NCBI RefSeq assembly: GCF_000158195.2
Contig: NZ_GL987988.1
Coordinates: 329,371 to 393,370 of the forward strand
Origin: Fusobacterium mortiferum ATCC 9817
GTDB lineage: Bacteria > Fusobacteriota > Fusobacteriia > Fusobacteriales > Fusobacteriaceae
DNA: 64,000 nt
Reading direction: 5' to 3'
Below are positions 50,439 to 59,826 of the stretch, piece by piece (position 1 is the stretch's first letter; every line of letters starts with the position of its first letter). The notes under the pieces were generated by a model. That model searched no databases and was not told where the DNA came from. It saw only the letters and a program-made list of their open reading frames with translations. Both the position numbers and the translations under genes were made by a program.

Positions 50439-51638
50439 ATGAAAGATATAGAGATAGTTGAAAAATGGTTTAAAACATTTTATTCAATAGGAGCAGATGA
50501 AAGTGGTGGAGTAACAAGATTAGGTTATACAAAAAATGAAGATGTAATGCATGGAGCTATAAGAAATATAGCTAGAGATTTAGGATTAAAATATTCTAGT
50601 GATGAAGTAGGAAATACATATATCTATGAGGAAGATTGGAAAGAGTACTACCTAATAGGTTCTCACTTAGACTCAGTAATTAACGGTGGAAGATATGATG
50701 GAGTAGTAGGAGTTGTAGCAGGATTACTTATTTTAAAATGGATAAAAGATAACAAATTAAACATTCCTCTAAAAGTTGTAGCATTTAGATGTGAAGAATC
50801 AAGTGCTTTTGGAATAGCAACTGTAGGTAGTGGTCTTATCACTCATAAGCTGGATATCAATAAATTAAAAGAAGTATATAATACAGAGGGAAAATCTTTG
50901 TACGAAACATTAAAATTTAAAGGGTATAAACCAGAATGCAGTAAGATAAAAGGAGTAAAGAAATATTTTGAAATTCACATTGAGCAAGGAAGAAGATTAG
51001 AGGATAATAATCTAAAAATAGGAATAGTAGATGCTATTGCTAATGCAACAAGATACTGGCTTACAATAGAGGGACGTCAAGATCACTCTGGAGCAGCTCC
51101 AATGGGAATGAGAAAGGATGCTTTATGTGCTGGTGCAGAGATTGTACTTCAGTTAGAAAGACTTGCAGGAAGAGAGTCTAAATATAAGAGTGTTGGAACT
51201 GTTGGATTTTTACAAAACTATCCAAATGCTTTTAATGTTGTTCCTGGTAAAGTTAGAATGGGAATAGATATAAGAGGAGTTGATTGGGAGAGTATTCAAA
51301 GAATAGACAACGAAATTGTTGAATATATAGAAAAACTATGTAAAATAAGAGAGTTAAAATATAATTTAGATTTGGTTGCAAAAGGAAGACCTGTAATCTT
51401 AGATGAAAATTTAAAATCAGAACTTGAAAGTGTAACGCAAAAATTAGGAATTGACTATATGGTAATGAATAGTGGAGCAGGGCATGATGCTATGAAATTT
51501 TATGATATAGCTCCAACAGGAATGGTATTTATTCCTTGTAAAGAAGGAATTAGTCATAATATAGCTGAAGAAATTGAGAAAGATGATATTATTTTAGCGA
51601 GTAAAATAATATTTGAATATTTAAAAAATAGAATATAA
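50439..51638 (+). CDS. M20-family amidohydrolase (allantoate or N-carbamoyl amino-acid hydrolase type)
   Basis: A 399-residue binuclear zinc hydrolase. The metal motif GSHLDSVINGGRYDGVVGV, the EE in FRCEESSAFG, HIEQGRRLEDNN and DHSGAAPMG with MNSGAGHDAMKF are those of the HyuC/AllC branch rather than of peptidases. It likely splits an N-carbamoyl or ureido bond in purine, pyrimidine or hydantoin breakdown; the substrate cannot be fixed. ATG 50439 follows AGAAGGTGG; a GTG at 50430 is within that site. Upstream of an acetyltransferase, 10 nt apart. Confidence 0.88.
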   Translation: MKDIEIVEKWFKTFYSIGADESGGVTRLGYTKNEDVMHGAIRNIARDLGLKYSSDEVGNTYIYEEDWKEYYLIGSHLDSVINGGRYDGVVGVVAGLLILKWIKDNKLNIPLKVVAFRCEESSAFGIATVGSGLITHKLDINKLKEVYNTEGKSLYETLKFKGYKPECSKIKGVKKYFEIHIEQGRRLEDNNLKIGIVDAIANATRYWLTIEGRQDHSGAAPMGMRKDALCAGAEIVLQLERLAGRESKYKSVGTVGFLQNYPNAFNVVPGKVRMGIDIRGVDWESIQRIDNEIVEYIEKLCKIRELKYNLDLVAKGRPVILDENLKSELESVTQKLGIDYMVMNSGAGHDAMKFYDIAPTGMVFIPCKEGISHNIAEEIEKDDIILASKIIFEYLKNRI

Positions 51639-51648
51639 GAGGTAAAAT

Positions 51649-52233
51649 ATGACAGAAAAAGAAAAAGCGAGATTAGGACTTTTATATGATGCTAACTATG
51701 ATGAAGAACTTTTAGCTGAAAGAAGAAGATGTAAAGAGTTATGTTTCCAATTTAATCAACTTTCGCCTTTAAAAGAATTAGAACAAAAAGAGATTATAGG
51801 AAAACTTTTTGGAAAAACAAAAGAAAATTTTTGTGTAACAGCACCTTTTTATTGTGATTATGGATATAATATAGAGATAGGAGAAAATTTTTATTCAAAC
51901 CATAATCTAGTAATTCTAGATGGAGCAAAAGTAGAGATAGGTGATAATGTTTTTATAGCACCAAATTGTTGTATAACAACAGCAGGTCATCCTATAAATA
52001 TAGATGAAAGAAATAGAGGGTTAGAGTATGCTTATCCTATAAAAATAGGTAATAATGTATGGATAGGAGCTGGAGCTAATATTCTTCCAGGAGTTACTAT
52101 TGGAGATAATGTAACAATTGGAGCTGGAAGTGTAGTAAATAAAAGTATTCCAGCTAATTCAATAGCAGTAGGAAACCCTTGTAAAGTAATAAAAACTATT
52201 TTAGATAAAACTAAAGGTGTTAATTCCAATTAA
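51649..52233 (+). CDS. Maltose/galactoside O-acetyltransferase family
   Basis: A 194-residue left-handed beta-helix acetyltransferase, full length. The N-terminal Mac domain (ARLGLLYDANYDEELLAERR) and hexapeptide repeats (IEIGENFYSNHNLVILDGAK, then VEIGDNVFIAPN) are followed by the catalytic His in TTAGHP and GNNVWIGAGANILPGVTIGD. It uses acetyl-CoA to acetylate a sugar, probably in detoxification. It contrasts with the shortened paralogue at 23277. Cotranscribed with the amidohydrolase. Confidence 0.93.
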   Translation: MTEKEKARLGLLYDANYDEELLAERRRCKELCFQFNQLSPLKELEQKEIIGKLFGKTKENFCVTAPFYCDYGYNIEIGENFYSNHNLVILDGAKVEIGDNVFIAPNCCITTAGHPINIDERNRGLEYAYPIKIGNNVWIGAGANILPGVTIGDNVTIGAGSVVNKSIPANSIAVGNPCKVIKTILDKTKGVNSN

Positions 52234-52279
52234 TGAGGTTATAGCCTAAATAGTAAAAACTTCTAAAATGGGAGGAATT

Positions 52280-52735
52280 GTGAAAAAAGAACCCGAAAAT
52301 AAAAAAGGAATAAAAATTCAAGAGGTTCTTACTGGAGAACAAGTTCTTGCTATGTTAACAAGTGCTTTTGATGAAGCTAAATCTAAAAATTTTAATGTGA
52401 CCATAACTATTGTAGATAAATCTGGACAAAAATTAGGAGTAATTAGAAGTGAAGATGCAGGAGTTCATACTCTTTCTGCTAGTTATAAGAAGGCTTATAC
52501 TGCAGCTTCACAAAAAAGAACAACTCTTGAAATTTTCACAGGAATAAAAGAAGGAAAAATACCTGAAGATATAAGATATTTAGATGAAAACTTTAGTGTT
52601 ATGGAAGGTGGAATTCCTATTAAAATCAATGAAACTATTGTTGGTGGAATAGGAGTAGGAGGAGCACACGGTAATGAGGATACCAAAATTGCTATGAAGG
52701 CTTTAGAAACACTGAGAAGTTTAATAGAAAATTGA
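52280..52735 (+). CDS. GlcG/HbpS-family protein
   Basis: A 151-residue protein of the GlcG/HbpS (DUF336) family. Conserved features are [36 protein letters not shown] and the [20 protein letters not shown] strand-turn-strand at the end. Family members bind heme or accompany catabolic enzymes such as those for glycolate or diols, and many lack a known reaction. The best start is GTG 52280, with GGGAGG at 52270; the ATG at 52268 overlaps that site. Likely last gene of the 50183-52735 group. Confidence 0.82.
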   Translation: MKKEPENKKGIKIQEVLTGEQVLAMLTSAFDEAKSKNFNVTITIVDKSGQKLGVIRSEDAGVHTLSASYKKAYTAASQKRTTLEIFTGIKEGKIPEDIRYLDENFSVMEGGIPIKINETIVGGIGVGGAHGNEDTKIAMKALETLRSLIEN

Positions 52736-52772
52736 GAATAGGAAAAAGAATTAAATAAAAAAGAAATAAAAT

Positions 52773-52820
52773 AAAAAGGAGAAGATTTAGTTATACTATA
52801 TTACAATTTTCTCCTTTTTA
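52773..52820. terminator. Bidirectional terminator before the TrxR fusion gene
   Basis: AAAAAGGAGAA and TTCTCCTTTTT form an 11-bp stem around a 25-base AT-rich loop. A and T runs flank both ends, so it serves both convergent transcripts. Confidence 0.65.
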
Positions 52821-52834
52821 TATATTAAATTATT

Positions 52835-54460
52835 TTATAAAAGATTTAAAATTTCTTCAATAGATTTACTTCCAAAATAAACTTTTTCATCATTGATAAC
52901 CATAGCAGGAACACTCATAATATCATATTTATCTTTGAACTCTTTAAAAGAGAAAACATCAATAACTTCAATTTGAATATTACTATTTTCTACAGCTATT
53001 CTTTGAGCTGCTTGAACAGTGTCTGGGCACTTAGTACAGCTCAGAGAGATACCAATTTTAATATCAATTGGATTTTTGATATTGAAGATTTTACTTAAAG
53101 TATCCTCACCTATTTTTTGTCCAGGTCCAGCTACATTGTACATAGCCAAGATAAAAGAATTTAGTTCATGCCCACCAGGGATAGTAGCATACTTAATTCC
53201 AGAATAATTACCCTCTTTATCTAAAAGAGCTATAACTGGGGCTCTATTAAGTTTGATTTTTTCTTCTAATTGAGGATTATCCCCTAGATTGTAAGATGAG
53301 AACTTAAGCTTATCAGAAACAGAGGCAATCTCTTTAACAATCCCCTCCATCTCTAAAGATTTTTCATCGCCATTTTTTATAACTACTAGTTCAATAGGAT
53401 TATCGAATTTTTTTACAATTTCAGATAATTGCTCTTTAAGATGAGAATCTAAAAATTCTGATTCTTTTTCTTCAACTTTAGAAGTTTTTTCAATATGATT
53501 TTCTTCTTTTACAAGATTTAACTTTTCTCTCAATTCAGCTACATATTTCTCAATATTAAAAGCAGCTTCAGCTCCGTCAGACACAGCAGTAACTACCTGT
53601 CTTAATTTCTTAGGCCTAATATCTCCAGCAGCAAATATACCTGGAATATTAGTCATCATATCTTCGTTTGTTGGGATAAATCCAAACTTATCAATCTCTA
53701 TGTGATTTTGGAATAGTTTACTTTGAGGAGCATATCCAACAAAGATAAATATACCAAAGCTCTCTCCTTCAGCTGCTTTAAACTCTGTTATCTCTTTAGT
53801 AACATTATTTATAAATTTAGCTTGTCTTAACTGTATATCTCCAGTTGCTTCTAGAATTTCAGTATTAAATTTAACTTCTATTTTTGGATGAGCTAAAACT
53901 TTATCAGCAATAGATTTTGCACAAGTAAATTCAGGTTCTCTAGCTATTACAGTAACTTTTCTAGCAAATCTTGTTAAAAATATTGCTTCCTCTGCAGCTG
54001 CAAATCCAGCTCCAATTACAAATACATCCATATCTGTAAAGAACTCTCCATCACAAGTTGCACAATAAGCTACACCTCTTCCCTCATACTCCTTTTCTCC
54101 AGGGAATCCTAATTTTCTAGGAGAAGCTCCAGTAGCAATAACTACTGATAGAGCTTGATACTCTCCAGATTTAGTTTTTATAATTTTTATATCTTTAGAA
54201 AAGTCCATATCAATAACTTCATCTGAAAGAAACTCTACACCAAAATTTAATGCCTGCTGTCTAAGTGTTTCTCCATATTTAGCTCCTGTTGTTTCTAGTA
54301 TACCTGGATAGTTAACTACTTCATTAGTTACAGTAATCTGGCCACCAGGGACACTTTTTTCAATAATAAGTGTATCTAGTTTGGCTCTACCACCATATAG
54401 ACCTGCTGTTAAACCAGCAGGTCCACCACCTATTACTATCATATCATATAATTTATTCAT
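52835..54460 (-). CDS. Thioredoxin reductase fused to C-terminal thioredoxin/glutaredoxin-like domains
   Basis: A 541-residue flavoenzyme. Residues 1-310 are thioredoxin reductase: FAD loop GGGPAGLTAGLYGGRA, redox CATC at Cys133-Cys136, NADPH-binding region around GAGFAAAEEAI and the FAD-binding GIFAAGDIRPKKLRQVV. After an acidic linker (320-350) come two thioredoxin-fold repeats, the second with CTKC at Cys475-Cys478. AhpF has the same parts in the opposite order (thioredoxin-like first), so this is the permuted arrangement. It sits 21 nt after ahpC on the same strand and should reduce AhpC. Confidence 0.92.
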   Translation of the reverse strand: MNKLYDMIVIGGGPAGLTAGLYGGRAKLDTLIIEKSVPGGQITVTNEVVNYPGILETTGAKYGETLRQQALNFGVEFLSDEVIDMDFSKDIKIIKTKSGEYQALSVVIATGASPRKLGFPGEKEYEGRGVAYCATCDGEFFTDMDVFVIGAGFAAAEEAIFLTRFARKVTVIAREPEFTCAKSIADKVLAHPKIEVKFNTEILEATGDIQLRQAKFINNVTKEITEFKAAEGESFGIFIFVGYAPQSKLFQNHIEIDKFGFIPTNEDMMTNIPGIFAAGDIRPKKLRQVVTAVSDGAEAAFNIEKYVAELREKLNLVKEENHIEKTSKVEEKESEFLDSHLKEQLSEIVKKFDNPIELVVIKNGDEKSLEMEGIVKEIASVSDKLKFSSYNLGDNPQLEEKIKLNRAPVIALLDKEGNYSGIKYATIPGGHELNSFILAMYNVAGPGQKIGEDTLSKIFNIKNPIDIKIGISLSCTKCPDTVQAAQRIAVENSNIQIEVIDVFSFKEFKDKYDIMSVPAMVINDEKVYFGSKSIEEILNLL

Positions 54461-54481
54461 AGGTTTTCACTTCCAAATCTA

Positions 54482-55042
54482 TTATAGTTTACCTACTAAA
54501 TCAATAGAAGGTTTTAAAGTTTCTTTTCCAGGTTGCCATTTAGCTGGACAAACCTCTCCATGTTCAGCTACGAATTTAGCTGCTTGTAATTTTCTAAGAA
54601 GTTCACTAGCTTCTCTTCCTATTCCCATATCATGTACTTCGTAAGCTACTATTACTCCTTCTGGATTGATTACAAAGCTTCCTCTTAAGGCTAATCCTTC
54701 CTCTTCAACTAAAACTTCAAACTCTCTAGAGATTTTTCCAGTAGGGTCTGCTACCATAGGGAATTGAATTTTTTTAATTCTCTCTGATGTATCATGCCAA
54801 GCTTTATGTACAAAGTGAGTATCAGTTGAAACTGAGTAAACCTCGCATCCTTCAGCTTTAAATTTTTCATAATGTTCAGCTAAATCCTCTAATTCAGTAG
54901 GACATACAAAAGTAAAATCAGCAGGATAAAATACTACTACAGACCATTTTCCTCTTAGACTATCACTTGTAACATTTATAAACTCTCCATTTTGATAAGC
55001 TGTTGCTTTAAATTCATTTATTTTTTTACCTATTAATGACAT
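54482..55042 (-). CDS. ahpC: Alkyl hydroperoxide reductase AhpC
   Basis: A 186-residue typical 2-Cys peroxiredoxin reducing H2O2 and organic peroxides. The peroxidatic Cys47 is in YPADFTFVCPTELEDL and the resolving Cys165 in HGEVCPAKWQPG. The chain length and C-terminal tail match E. coli AhpC. It is the first gene of an operon with the TrxR fusion reductase, so oxidative defence in this anaerobe is encoded as a self-contained unit. GGAGG precedes the ATG. Confidence 0.97.
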   Translation of the reverse strand: MSLIGKKINEFKATAYQNGEFINVTSDSLRGKWSVVVFYPADFTFVCPTELEDLAEHYEKFKAEGCEVYSVSTDTHFVHKAWHDTSERIKKIQFPMVADPTGKISREFEVLVEEEGLALRGSFVINPEGVIVAYEVHDMGIGREASELLRKLQAAKFVAEHGEVCPAKWQPGKETLKPSIDLVGKL

Positions 55043-55246
55043 ATATTTACCTCCATAATTTTATATTTAAAATATTAAGTTTTAATTATATTTTGATTAT
55101 AGAATAAAAATAAAAAAAAGTCAAGATAAATTATAAAAAAAATAAATTTGAAATAATTACAATGAAAAAATATTTAATCTCTCTTTTTAAAAAAGAATCT
55201 TTGTGATATAATTATTGAAGATACTCTGAAATATAGGGGGAGTAAA

Positions 55247-55888
55247 ATGGAAATAAATAAGGAAACAGAAAAATATAGGAGATATGGAACAATACTTTAT
55301 TATCTTCTTCAAATAGTAAGAAAAACTCTTAAAGTAAAAGTCATAAAGAACGAAAGTATAGATGAAAAAAATGAGAGTTACATATTTGCATTTTGGCATA
55401 ATAAATTAGTAGCTTCAACACTATGTTTAGACTATATAGAAAAAAGAGCAGTATTAGCAAGTCCTTCTAAAGATGGAGAGTTAATCTCAGTTCCTTTAGA
55501 AAAATTGGGATATCAGATGATAAGAGGTTCATCAGATAAAAATTCTACTTCAAGTTTAATCTCTTTGATAAAATATATGAAAAAGGGATATTGTATAGGG
55601 ACACCAGTAGATGGACCAAAAGGACCTATATATGAGGTAAAACCAGGTATGATATATCTTGCACAAAAAGGGAAAAAATATATAATCCCAACTGGAACTG
55701 CCTATAAGAGTAAATGGGAATTTAAAAAAGCTTGGGATAAGTTTCAATTTCCAAAACCCTTTACAACTATGGTATATATAATGGGGGAACCTATTGAAGT
55801 CCCAGCAGATGCAGATATAGATAAATATTGCGAAAAAATAAAAAATGAGTTAAATAGACTTGATAAAGAAGCAGAAAAATATATTTAA
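55247..55888 (+). CDS. DUF374 acyltransferase (LPLAT superfamily)
   Basis: A 213-residue protein of the DUF374 family within the lysophospholipid acyltransferase superfamily. FAFWHNKLVAS contains the H-x3 pattern equivalent to the catalytic H-x4-D region, SPSKDGELISVPLEKLGYQM and PVDGPKGPIYEVKPGMIYLA (the DGPKGP signature) are conserved. Such proteins probably acylate lipid A precursors or a lipid in diderms, but no substrate is proven. Its stop overlaps an ATG of metG (TAATG). GGGGGAG precedes its start. Confidence 0.85.
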   Translation: MEINKETEKYRRYGTILYYLLQIVRKTLKVKVIKNESIDEKNESYIFAFWHNKLVASTLCLDYIEKRAVLASPSKDGELISVPLEKLGYQMIRGSSDKNSTSSLISLIKYMKKGYCIGTPVDGPKGPIYEVKPGMIYLAQKGKKYIIPTGTAYKSKWEFKKAWDKFQFPKPFTTMVYIMGEPIEVPADADIDKYCEKIKNELNRLDKEAEKYI

Positions 55889-55911
55889 TGGATATAGAGA
55901 GGAGAGATATC

Positions 55912-57837
55912 GTGAACAAAAATTTTTATGTAACAACACCAATATATTATGTAAATGGAGACCCACATGTAGGAAGTGCTTACACTACAATAGCTGCAGA
56001 TGTAATGGCTAGATATAAAAGAACAATGGGATATGATGCTTATTTTTTAACTGGAACAGATGAACATGGACAAAAGGTAGAGGAGACGGCAAAACAAAAG
56101 GGATATACTCCACAACAATGGACAGATATAATGGCTCCAAGATTTAAAGAAATGTGGGCTAAATTAGGAATAGAGTATTCAGATTTTATAAGAACAACTG
56201 AATCAAGACATAAAGAAGCAGTTAAAAAAATATTAAAGAAAGTATATGAGAATGGAGATATTTACAAGGGAGAATATTCTGGAAAATACTGTGTTTCATG
56301 TGAAACATTTGTACCAGAGAATCAAATAGTAAATGGAAATCATTGTCCAGACTGTGGAAAAGAGTTAAGAGTTGTAAAAGAGGAATCTTACTTTTTTAAG
56401 ATGTCAAAATATCAAGATGCTCTATTAGAGCATATAGATAAACACCCAGACTTTATATTACCTCGTTCTAGAAGAAATGAAGTAGTTTCATTTATAAAGC
56501 AAGGATTACAAGATTTATCAATTTCAAGAAATACTTTTGAATGGGGAATACCTATAGAGTTTGCACCTGGACATATAACTTATGTATGGTTTGATGCTCT
56601 TACTAACTATTTAACAGCAGTAGGATATGAAAATAACCCAGAAATGTTTGATAAGTATTGGAATAATGCTGAGGTAATGCATTTATTAGGAAAAGATATA
56701 GTTAGATTCCATGCTATAATTTGGCCTTGTATGTTATTATCAGCAGGAGAAAAACTTCCAGATAAAGTAGTAGCTCATGGTTGGTGGACATCTGAGGGAG
56801 AAAAGATGTCAAAATCTAAAGGAAATGTTGTAGACCCTATATCTGAGATAGAAAAATATGGAGTAGATGCTTTTAGATATTGTCTAATGAGAGAGGTTCA
56901 ATTTGGAAATGATGGAGACTACTCTACAAAATCAGTAGTTACAAGAATTAATTCTGATCTTGCTAATGATTTAGGAAACCTATTAAATAGAACATTAGGA
57001 ATGTATAAAAAATACTTTGGTGGAGTAGTTGTAAATGGAGCTACTAGGGATAAGTATGATGATGAGATAGAAACTTTATGGACAGAGGTAGTAAAAGAAG
57101 TAGAGGAGCAAATGAATATAGTTCAGTACTCTAAAGCTCTTGAAGCTATTTGGAAATTTATCTCAAGATTAAATAAGTATATAGATGAAACAGCTCCATG
57201 GACATTAGCTAAAGATGAAGCTAATAGAGATAGACTTGCTGTTGTAATGAATCATTTAGTAGATGGACTATATAAAGCAGCTGTTATGGTTTATCCATAT
57301 ATGCCAACATCAGCTCAAAAAATTTGGAATCAATTGGGAGAAACTAGGGATATCCATACAGCAAAAGTTGAAGAGGTAATGGGATGGAACCTATTAAGAG
57401 AGGGACATGTATTAGGAAATGCTGAGCCAATATTCCCAAGATTAGATTTAGAAACATTAGAAGTTCCTAAAAAAGATCCTATGCAAGTGAATGAAGATTT
57501 AGAAGTAGAAAATCCTATTGATATAACAGATTTTGATAAGGTAAATATTCAAGTTGTAGAGATTTTAGAAGCTGGAAAAGTAAAGGGAGCAGATAAGCTT
57601 TTAAAATTTAAAGTAAGTGTTGGAGATCATGTAAGACAAATTCTTTCTGGAATAGCTAAATACTATCCAGAGCCAGAAAAATTAGTTGGTAAAAAAGTTT
57701 TAGCTATCACTAACTTAAAACCTAGAAAGATGAGAGGAGAAATCTCTCAAGGAATGCTTTTAAGTACAGAAGATAAAAATGGACTAAGACTTGTAGAGGT
57801 AAATACAGAAGTAGAAAATGGTTCTAAAGCAAAATAG
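55912..57837 (+). CDS. metG: Methionyl-tRNA synthetase
   Basis: A 641-residue class I synthetase. The HIGH motif is YYVNGDPHVGSAYTT, the zinc knuckles are CVSC and CPDC, KMSKS is in GEKMSKSKGNV, and the C-terminal tRNA-binding (Arc1p-like) domain starts near residue 530 (VNIQVVEILEAGKVKGADKL). GTG 55912 is chosen because GAGAGGAGAG at 55896-55906 spaces to it; the ATG at 55888 overlaps the upstream stop and would add eight residues. Confidence 0.95.
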   Translation: MNKNFYVTTPIYYVNGDPHVGSAYTTIAADVMARYKRTMGYDAYFLTGTDEHGQKVEETAKQKGYTPQQWTDIMAPRFKEMWAKLGIEYSDFIRTTESRHKEAVKKILKKVYENGDIYKGEYSGKYCVSCETFVPENQIVNGNHCPDCGKELRVVKEESYFFKMSKYQDALLEHIDKHPDFILPRSRRNEVVSFIKQGLQDLSISRNTFEWGIPIEFAPGHITYVWFDALTNYLTAVGYENNPEMFDKYWNNAEVMHLLGKDIVRFHAIIWPCMLLSAGEKLPDKVVAHGWWTSEGEKMSKSKGNVVDPISEIEKYGVDAFRYCLMREVQFGNDGDYSTKSVVTRINSDLANDLGNLLNRTLGMYKKYFGGVVVNGATRDKYDDEIETLWTEVVKEVEEQMNIVQYSKALEAIWKFISRLNKYIDETAPWTLAKDEANRDRLAVVMNHLVDGLYKAAVMVYPYMPTSAQKIWNQLGETRDIHTAKVEEVMGWNLLREGHVLGNAEPIFPRLDLETLEVPKKDPMQVNEDLEVENPIDITDFDKVNIQVVEILEAGKVKGADKLLKFKVSVGDHVRQILSGIAKYYPEPEKLVGKKVLAITNLKPRKMRGEISQGMLLSTEDKNGLRLVEVNTEVENGSKAK

Positions 57838-57855
57838 TTTATAAGGAGAGATAGT

Positions 57856-58734
57856 ATGAGAAAAGTAACAAAGGCAGTAATACCTGCTGCAGGACTAGGG
57901 ACTAGAGTATTACCAGCAACTAAGGCACAACCTAAAGAGATGCTTGTTATTGTTGATAAACCATCTCTTCAATATATAGTAGAGGAGCTAGTAGAGTCTG
58001 GAATAAAGGATATTATAATAGTTACTGGAAGAAATAAAAACTCTATCGAAGACCATTTTGATTACTCTTATGAGTTAGAAAATACTTTAACAAAAGATGG
58101 AAAAAAAGAGTTATTAGAAAAGGTTGAAAAAATATCTTCAATGGCAAATATTTGCTATGTAAGACAAAATCATCCAAAAGGATTAGGACATGCTATACTT
58201 AAAGCTAAACCATTTGTAGGAGATGAGCCATTTGTAATAGCTTTAGGAGATGATATAGTATATAATCCTGAGGCACCGGTAGCTAAACAACTTATAGAGA
58301 AATATGAAAAATATGGAAGTAGTATAGTAGGTTGTCAAGAGGTAAAAGCTGAAGATGTATCTAAGTATGGTATAGTAAAACCAACTAAAAATCTTGATGA
58401 CAAAACTGTAGAGATGGATGACTTTATAGAAAAACCAGCTATGGAAGAAGCACCATCAAGACTTGCTTGTCTTGGAAGATATCTACTTACTCCAAAAATC
58501 TTTGAATATCTTGAAAAGGAAAAGCCAGGAAAAGGTGGAGAGATTCAACTTACTGATGCTATATTAGATATGTTAAAAGATGGAGAAAAAGTAATAGCTT
58601 ACGAATTTGATGGTAAGAGATATGATATCGGAAATAAGTTTGGATTACTTAAAGCAAATATAGAGTTTGGACTTAGAAATGAAGAGACAAGAGATGAGTT
58701 ATTAAATTATTTAAAGAATGACTTAGAGTTATAA
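57856..58734 (+). CDS. galU: UTP-glucose-1-phosphate uridylyltransferase
   Basis: A 292-residue enzyme making UDP-glucose. The nucleotide-binding start AVIPAAGLGTRVLPATKAQP and KEML, the VRQNHPKGLGHAILKAKPFV region and the VIALGDDIVYNPEAPVAKQL metal site are GalU hallmarks. The length fits GalU and exceeds RmlA only slightly; the AAGLGTRVLPAT motif favours GalU over RmlA. UDP-glucose would feed galactose and surface-glycan pathways. It follows metG by 18 nt, and repeat copy B follows it. Confidence 0.95.
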   Translation: MRKVTKAVIPAAGLGTRVLPATKAQPKEMLVIVDKPSLQYIVEELVESGIKDIIIVTGRNKNSIEDHFDYSYELENTLTKDGKKELLEKVEKISSMANICYVRQNHPKGLGHAILKAKPFVGDEPFVIALGDDIVYNPEAPVAKQLIEKYEKYGSSIVGCQEVKAEDVSKYGIVKPTKNLDDKTVEMDDFIEKPAMEEAPSRLACLGRYLLTPKIFEYLEKEKPGKGGEIQLTDAILDMLKDGEKVIAYEFDGKRYDIGNKFGLLKANIEFGLRNEETRDELLNYLKNDLEL

Positions 58735-58750
58735 TGGTAAGAATAACAAA

Positions 58751-58933
58751 TCAAGAATAATGGAGATTGAATTTAAAATAATTCAAGAATAACTTTCGTT
58801 CAAAGAATAAAGAGCAAGTATGGCTTAGCTTACTAAAAACATAAAACTCGTTTCACTCAAACAGTTATGTTTTTTAGCGTTCGCTTTCGCTGACTTGCTC
58901 TATTTATTCTTCTCAATCTTCGTTATTCTTGAG
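58751..58933 (-). repeat. Palindromic interspersed repeat, copy B
   Basis: The core at 58782-58933 is the reverse complement of copy A (15607-15757) at about nine of ten bases. Perfect 11-bp terminal inverted repeats are TCAAGAATAAC and GTTATTCTTGA. An extra copy of the end motif, TCAAGAATAATGGAGATTGA, lies at 58751-58770, as if another end sequence were nested. The inner stem has T58842-A58867 where copy A has the corresponding C-G pair, preserving pairing. Fills most of the galU-DMT gap. Confidence 0.8.
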
Positions 58934-58958
58934 ATTTTAAAACATCAGGGGGAATTTT

Positions 58959-59816
58959 ATGAATGCTAAATTGAGAAATATTACTGCTATGTTAATCTTT
59001 GGAACAATAGGATTATTTGTAAAAAATATAGAGTTGTCTTCAAGTGAAATTGCTTTAACAAGAGGATTTATAGGTGGAGTTACACTGATTTTAGCTACAA
59101 TTTTTTTAAAGAAAAAGATATCCTTTGAGGCAATAAAAAATAATTTATATCTACTAATTTTTTCAGGATTAGCTGTGGGACTTAACTGGATATTTTTATT
59201 CCAAGGGTATAAATACACATCTATTTCAAATGCTACTTTGAGCTATTATTTTGCACCAGTATTTGTAACAATATTAGCTCCATTTATACTAAAGGAAAAA
59301 TTAACATTATCAAAATTTTTATGTGTTTTAATGGCTTTGGTAGGAATGTTTTGTATAGTAGGAGTAGATGGAATAAATGGTGGAAGTGATTTAATAGGAA
59401 TAGTCTATGGATTATTAGCAGCAGGATTTTATGCTAGTGTAATCCTGATGAATAAATTTTTAAAAGGGATAGATAGTATAGAGATAACAGTAATTCAACT
59501 TATTTCTGCTACAATTACATTGTTACCATATGTTTTATATGTAGAAGGTTTTGGAATTTTAAGTGTTTCTTCAGTTTCTATACCATATATTTTAATTTTA
59601 GGAATTGTTCATACTGGAATAGCATACCTACTTTATTTTTCATCGCTTCAAGGATTGAAAGGACAAACAATAGCAGTACTTAGTTATATAGACCCTGTAT
59701 TTGCTATTATTATATCAGCAGTTATTTTAAAGGAACAATTGGGATTTTTACAGATAATTGGTGGAGTTTTGATACTTGGATCAAGTTTTTTAAGTGAGTT
59801 TTTAAATAGAAAATAA
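58959..59816 (+). CDS. DMT-superfamily (EamA) transporter
   Basis: A 285-residue inner-membrane protein with ten hydrophobic segments in two EamA halves. The first begins NITAMLIFGTIGLFVKNIEL; the second starts GIVYGLLAAGFYASVILMNK and ends SYIDPVFAIIISAVILKEQL. Members export amino acids, nucleosides or metabolites; substrate unknown. It begins 25 nt downstream of repeat copy B, and a hydrolase gene follows after 10 nt. Confidence 0.88.
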   Translation: MNAKLRNITAMLIFGTIGLFVKNIELSSSEIALTRGFIGGVTLILATIFLKKKISFEAIKNNLYLLIFSGLAVGLNWIFLFQGYKYTSISNATLSYYFAPVFVTILAPFILKEKLTLSKFLCVLMALVGMFCIVGVDGINGGSDLIGIVYGLLAAGFYASVILMNKFLKGIDSIEITVIQLISATITLLPYVLYVEGFGILSVSSVSIPYILILGIVHTGIAYLLYFSSLQGLKGQTIAVLSYIDPVFAIIISAVILKEQLGFLQIIGGVLILGSSFLSEFLNRK

Positions 59817-59826
59817 AGGAGAGAGT

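Noticed and set aside
57856-58734. RmlA thymidylyltransferase supplying the rhamnose genes
   Set aside because: The AAGLGTRVLPATKA motif and chain plan are those of GalU; RmlA has a GGxGTRL-type start.
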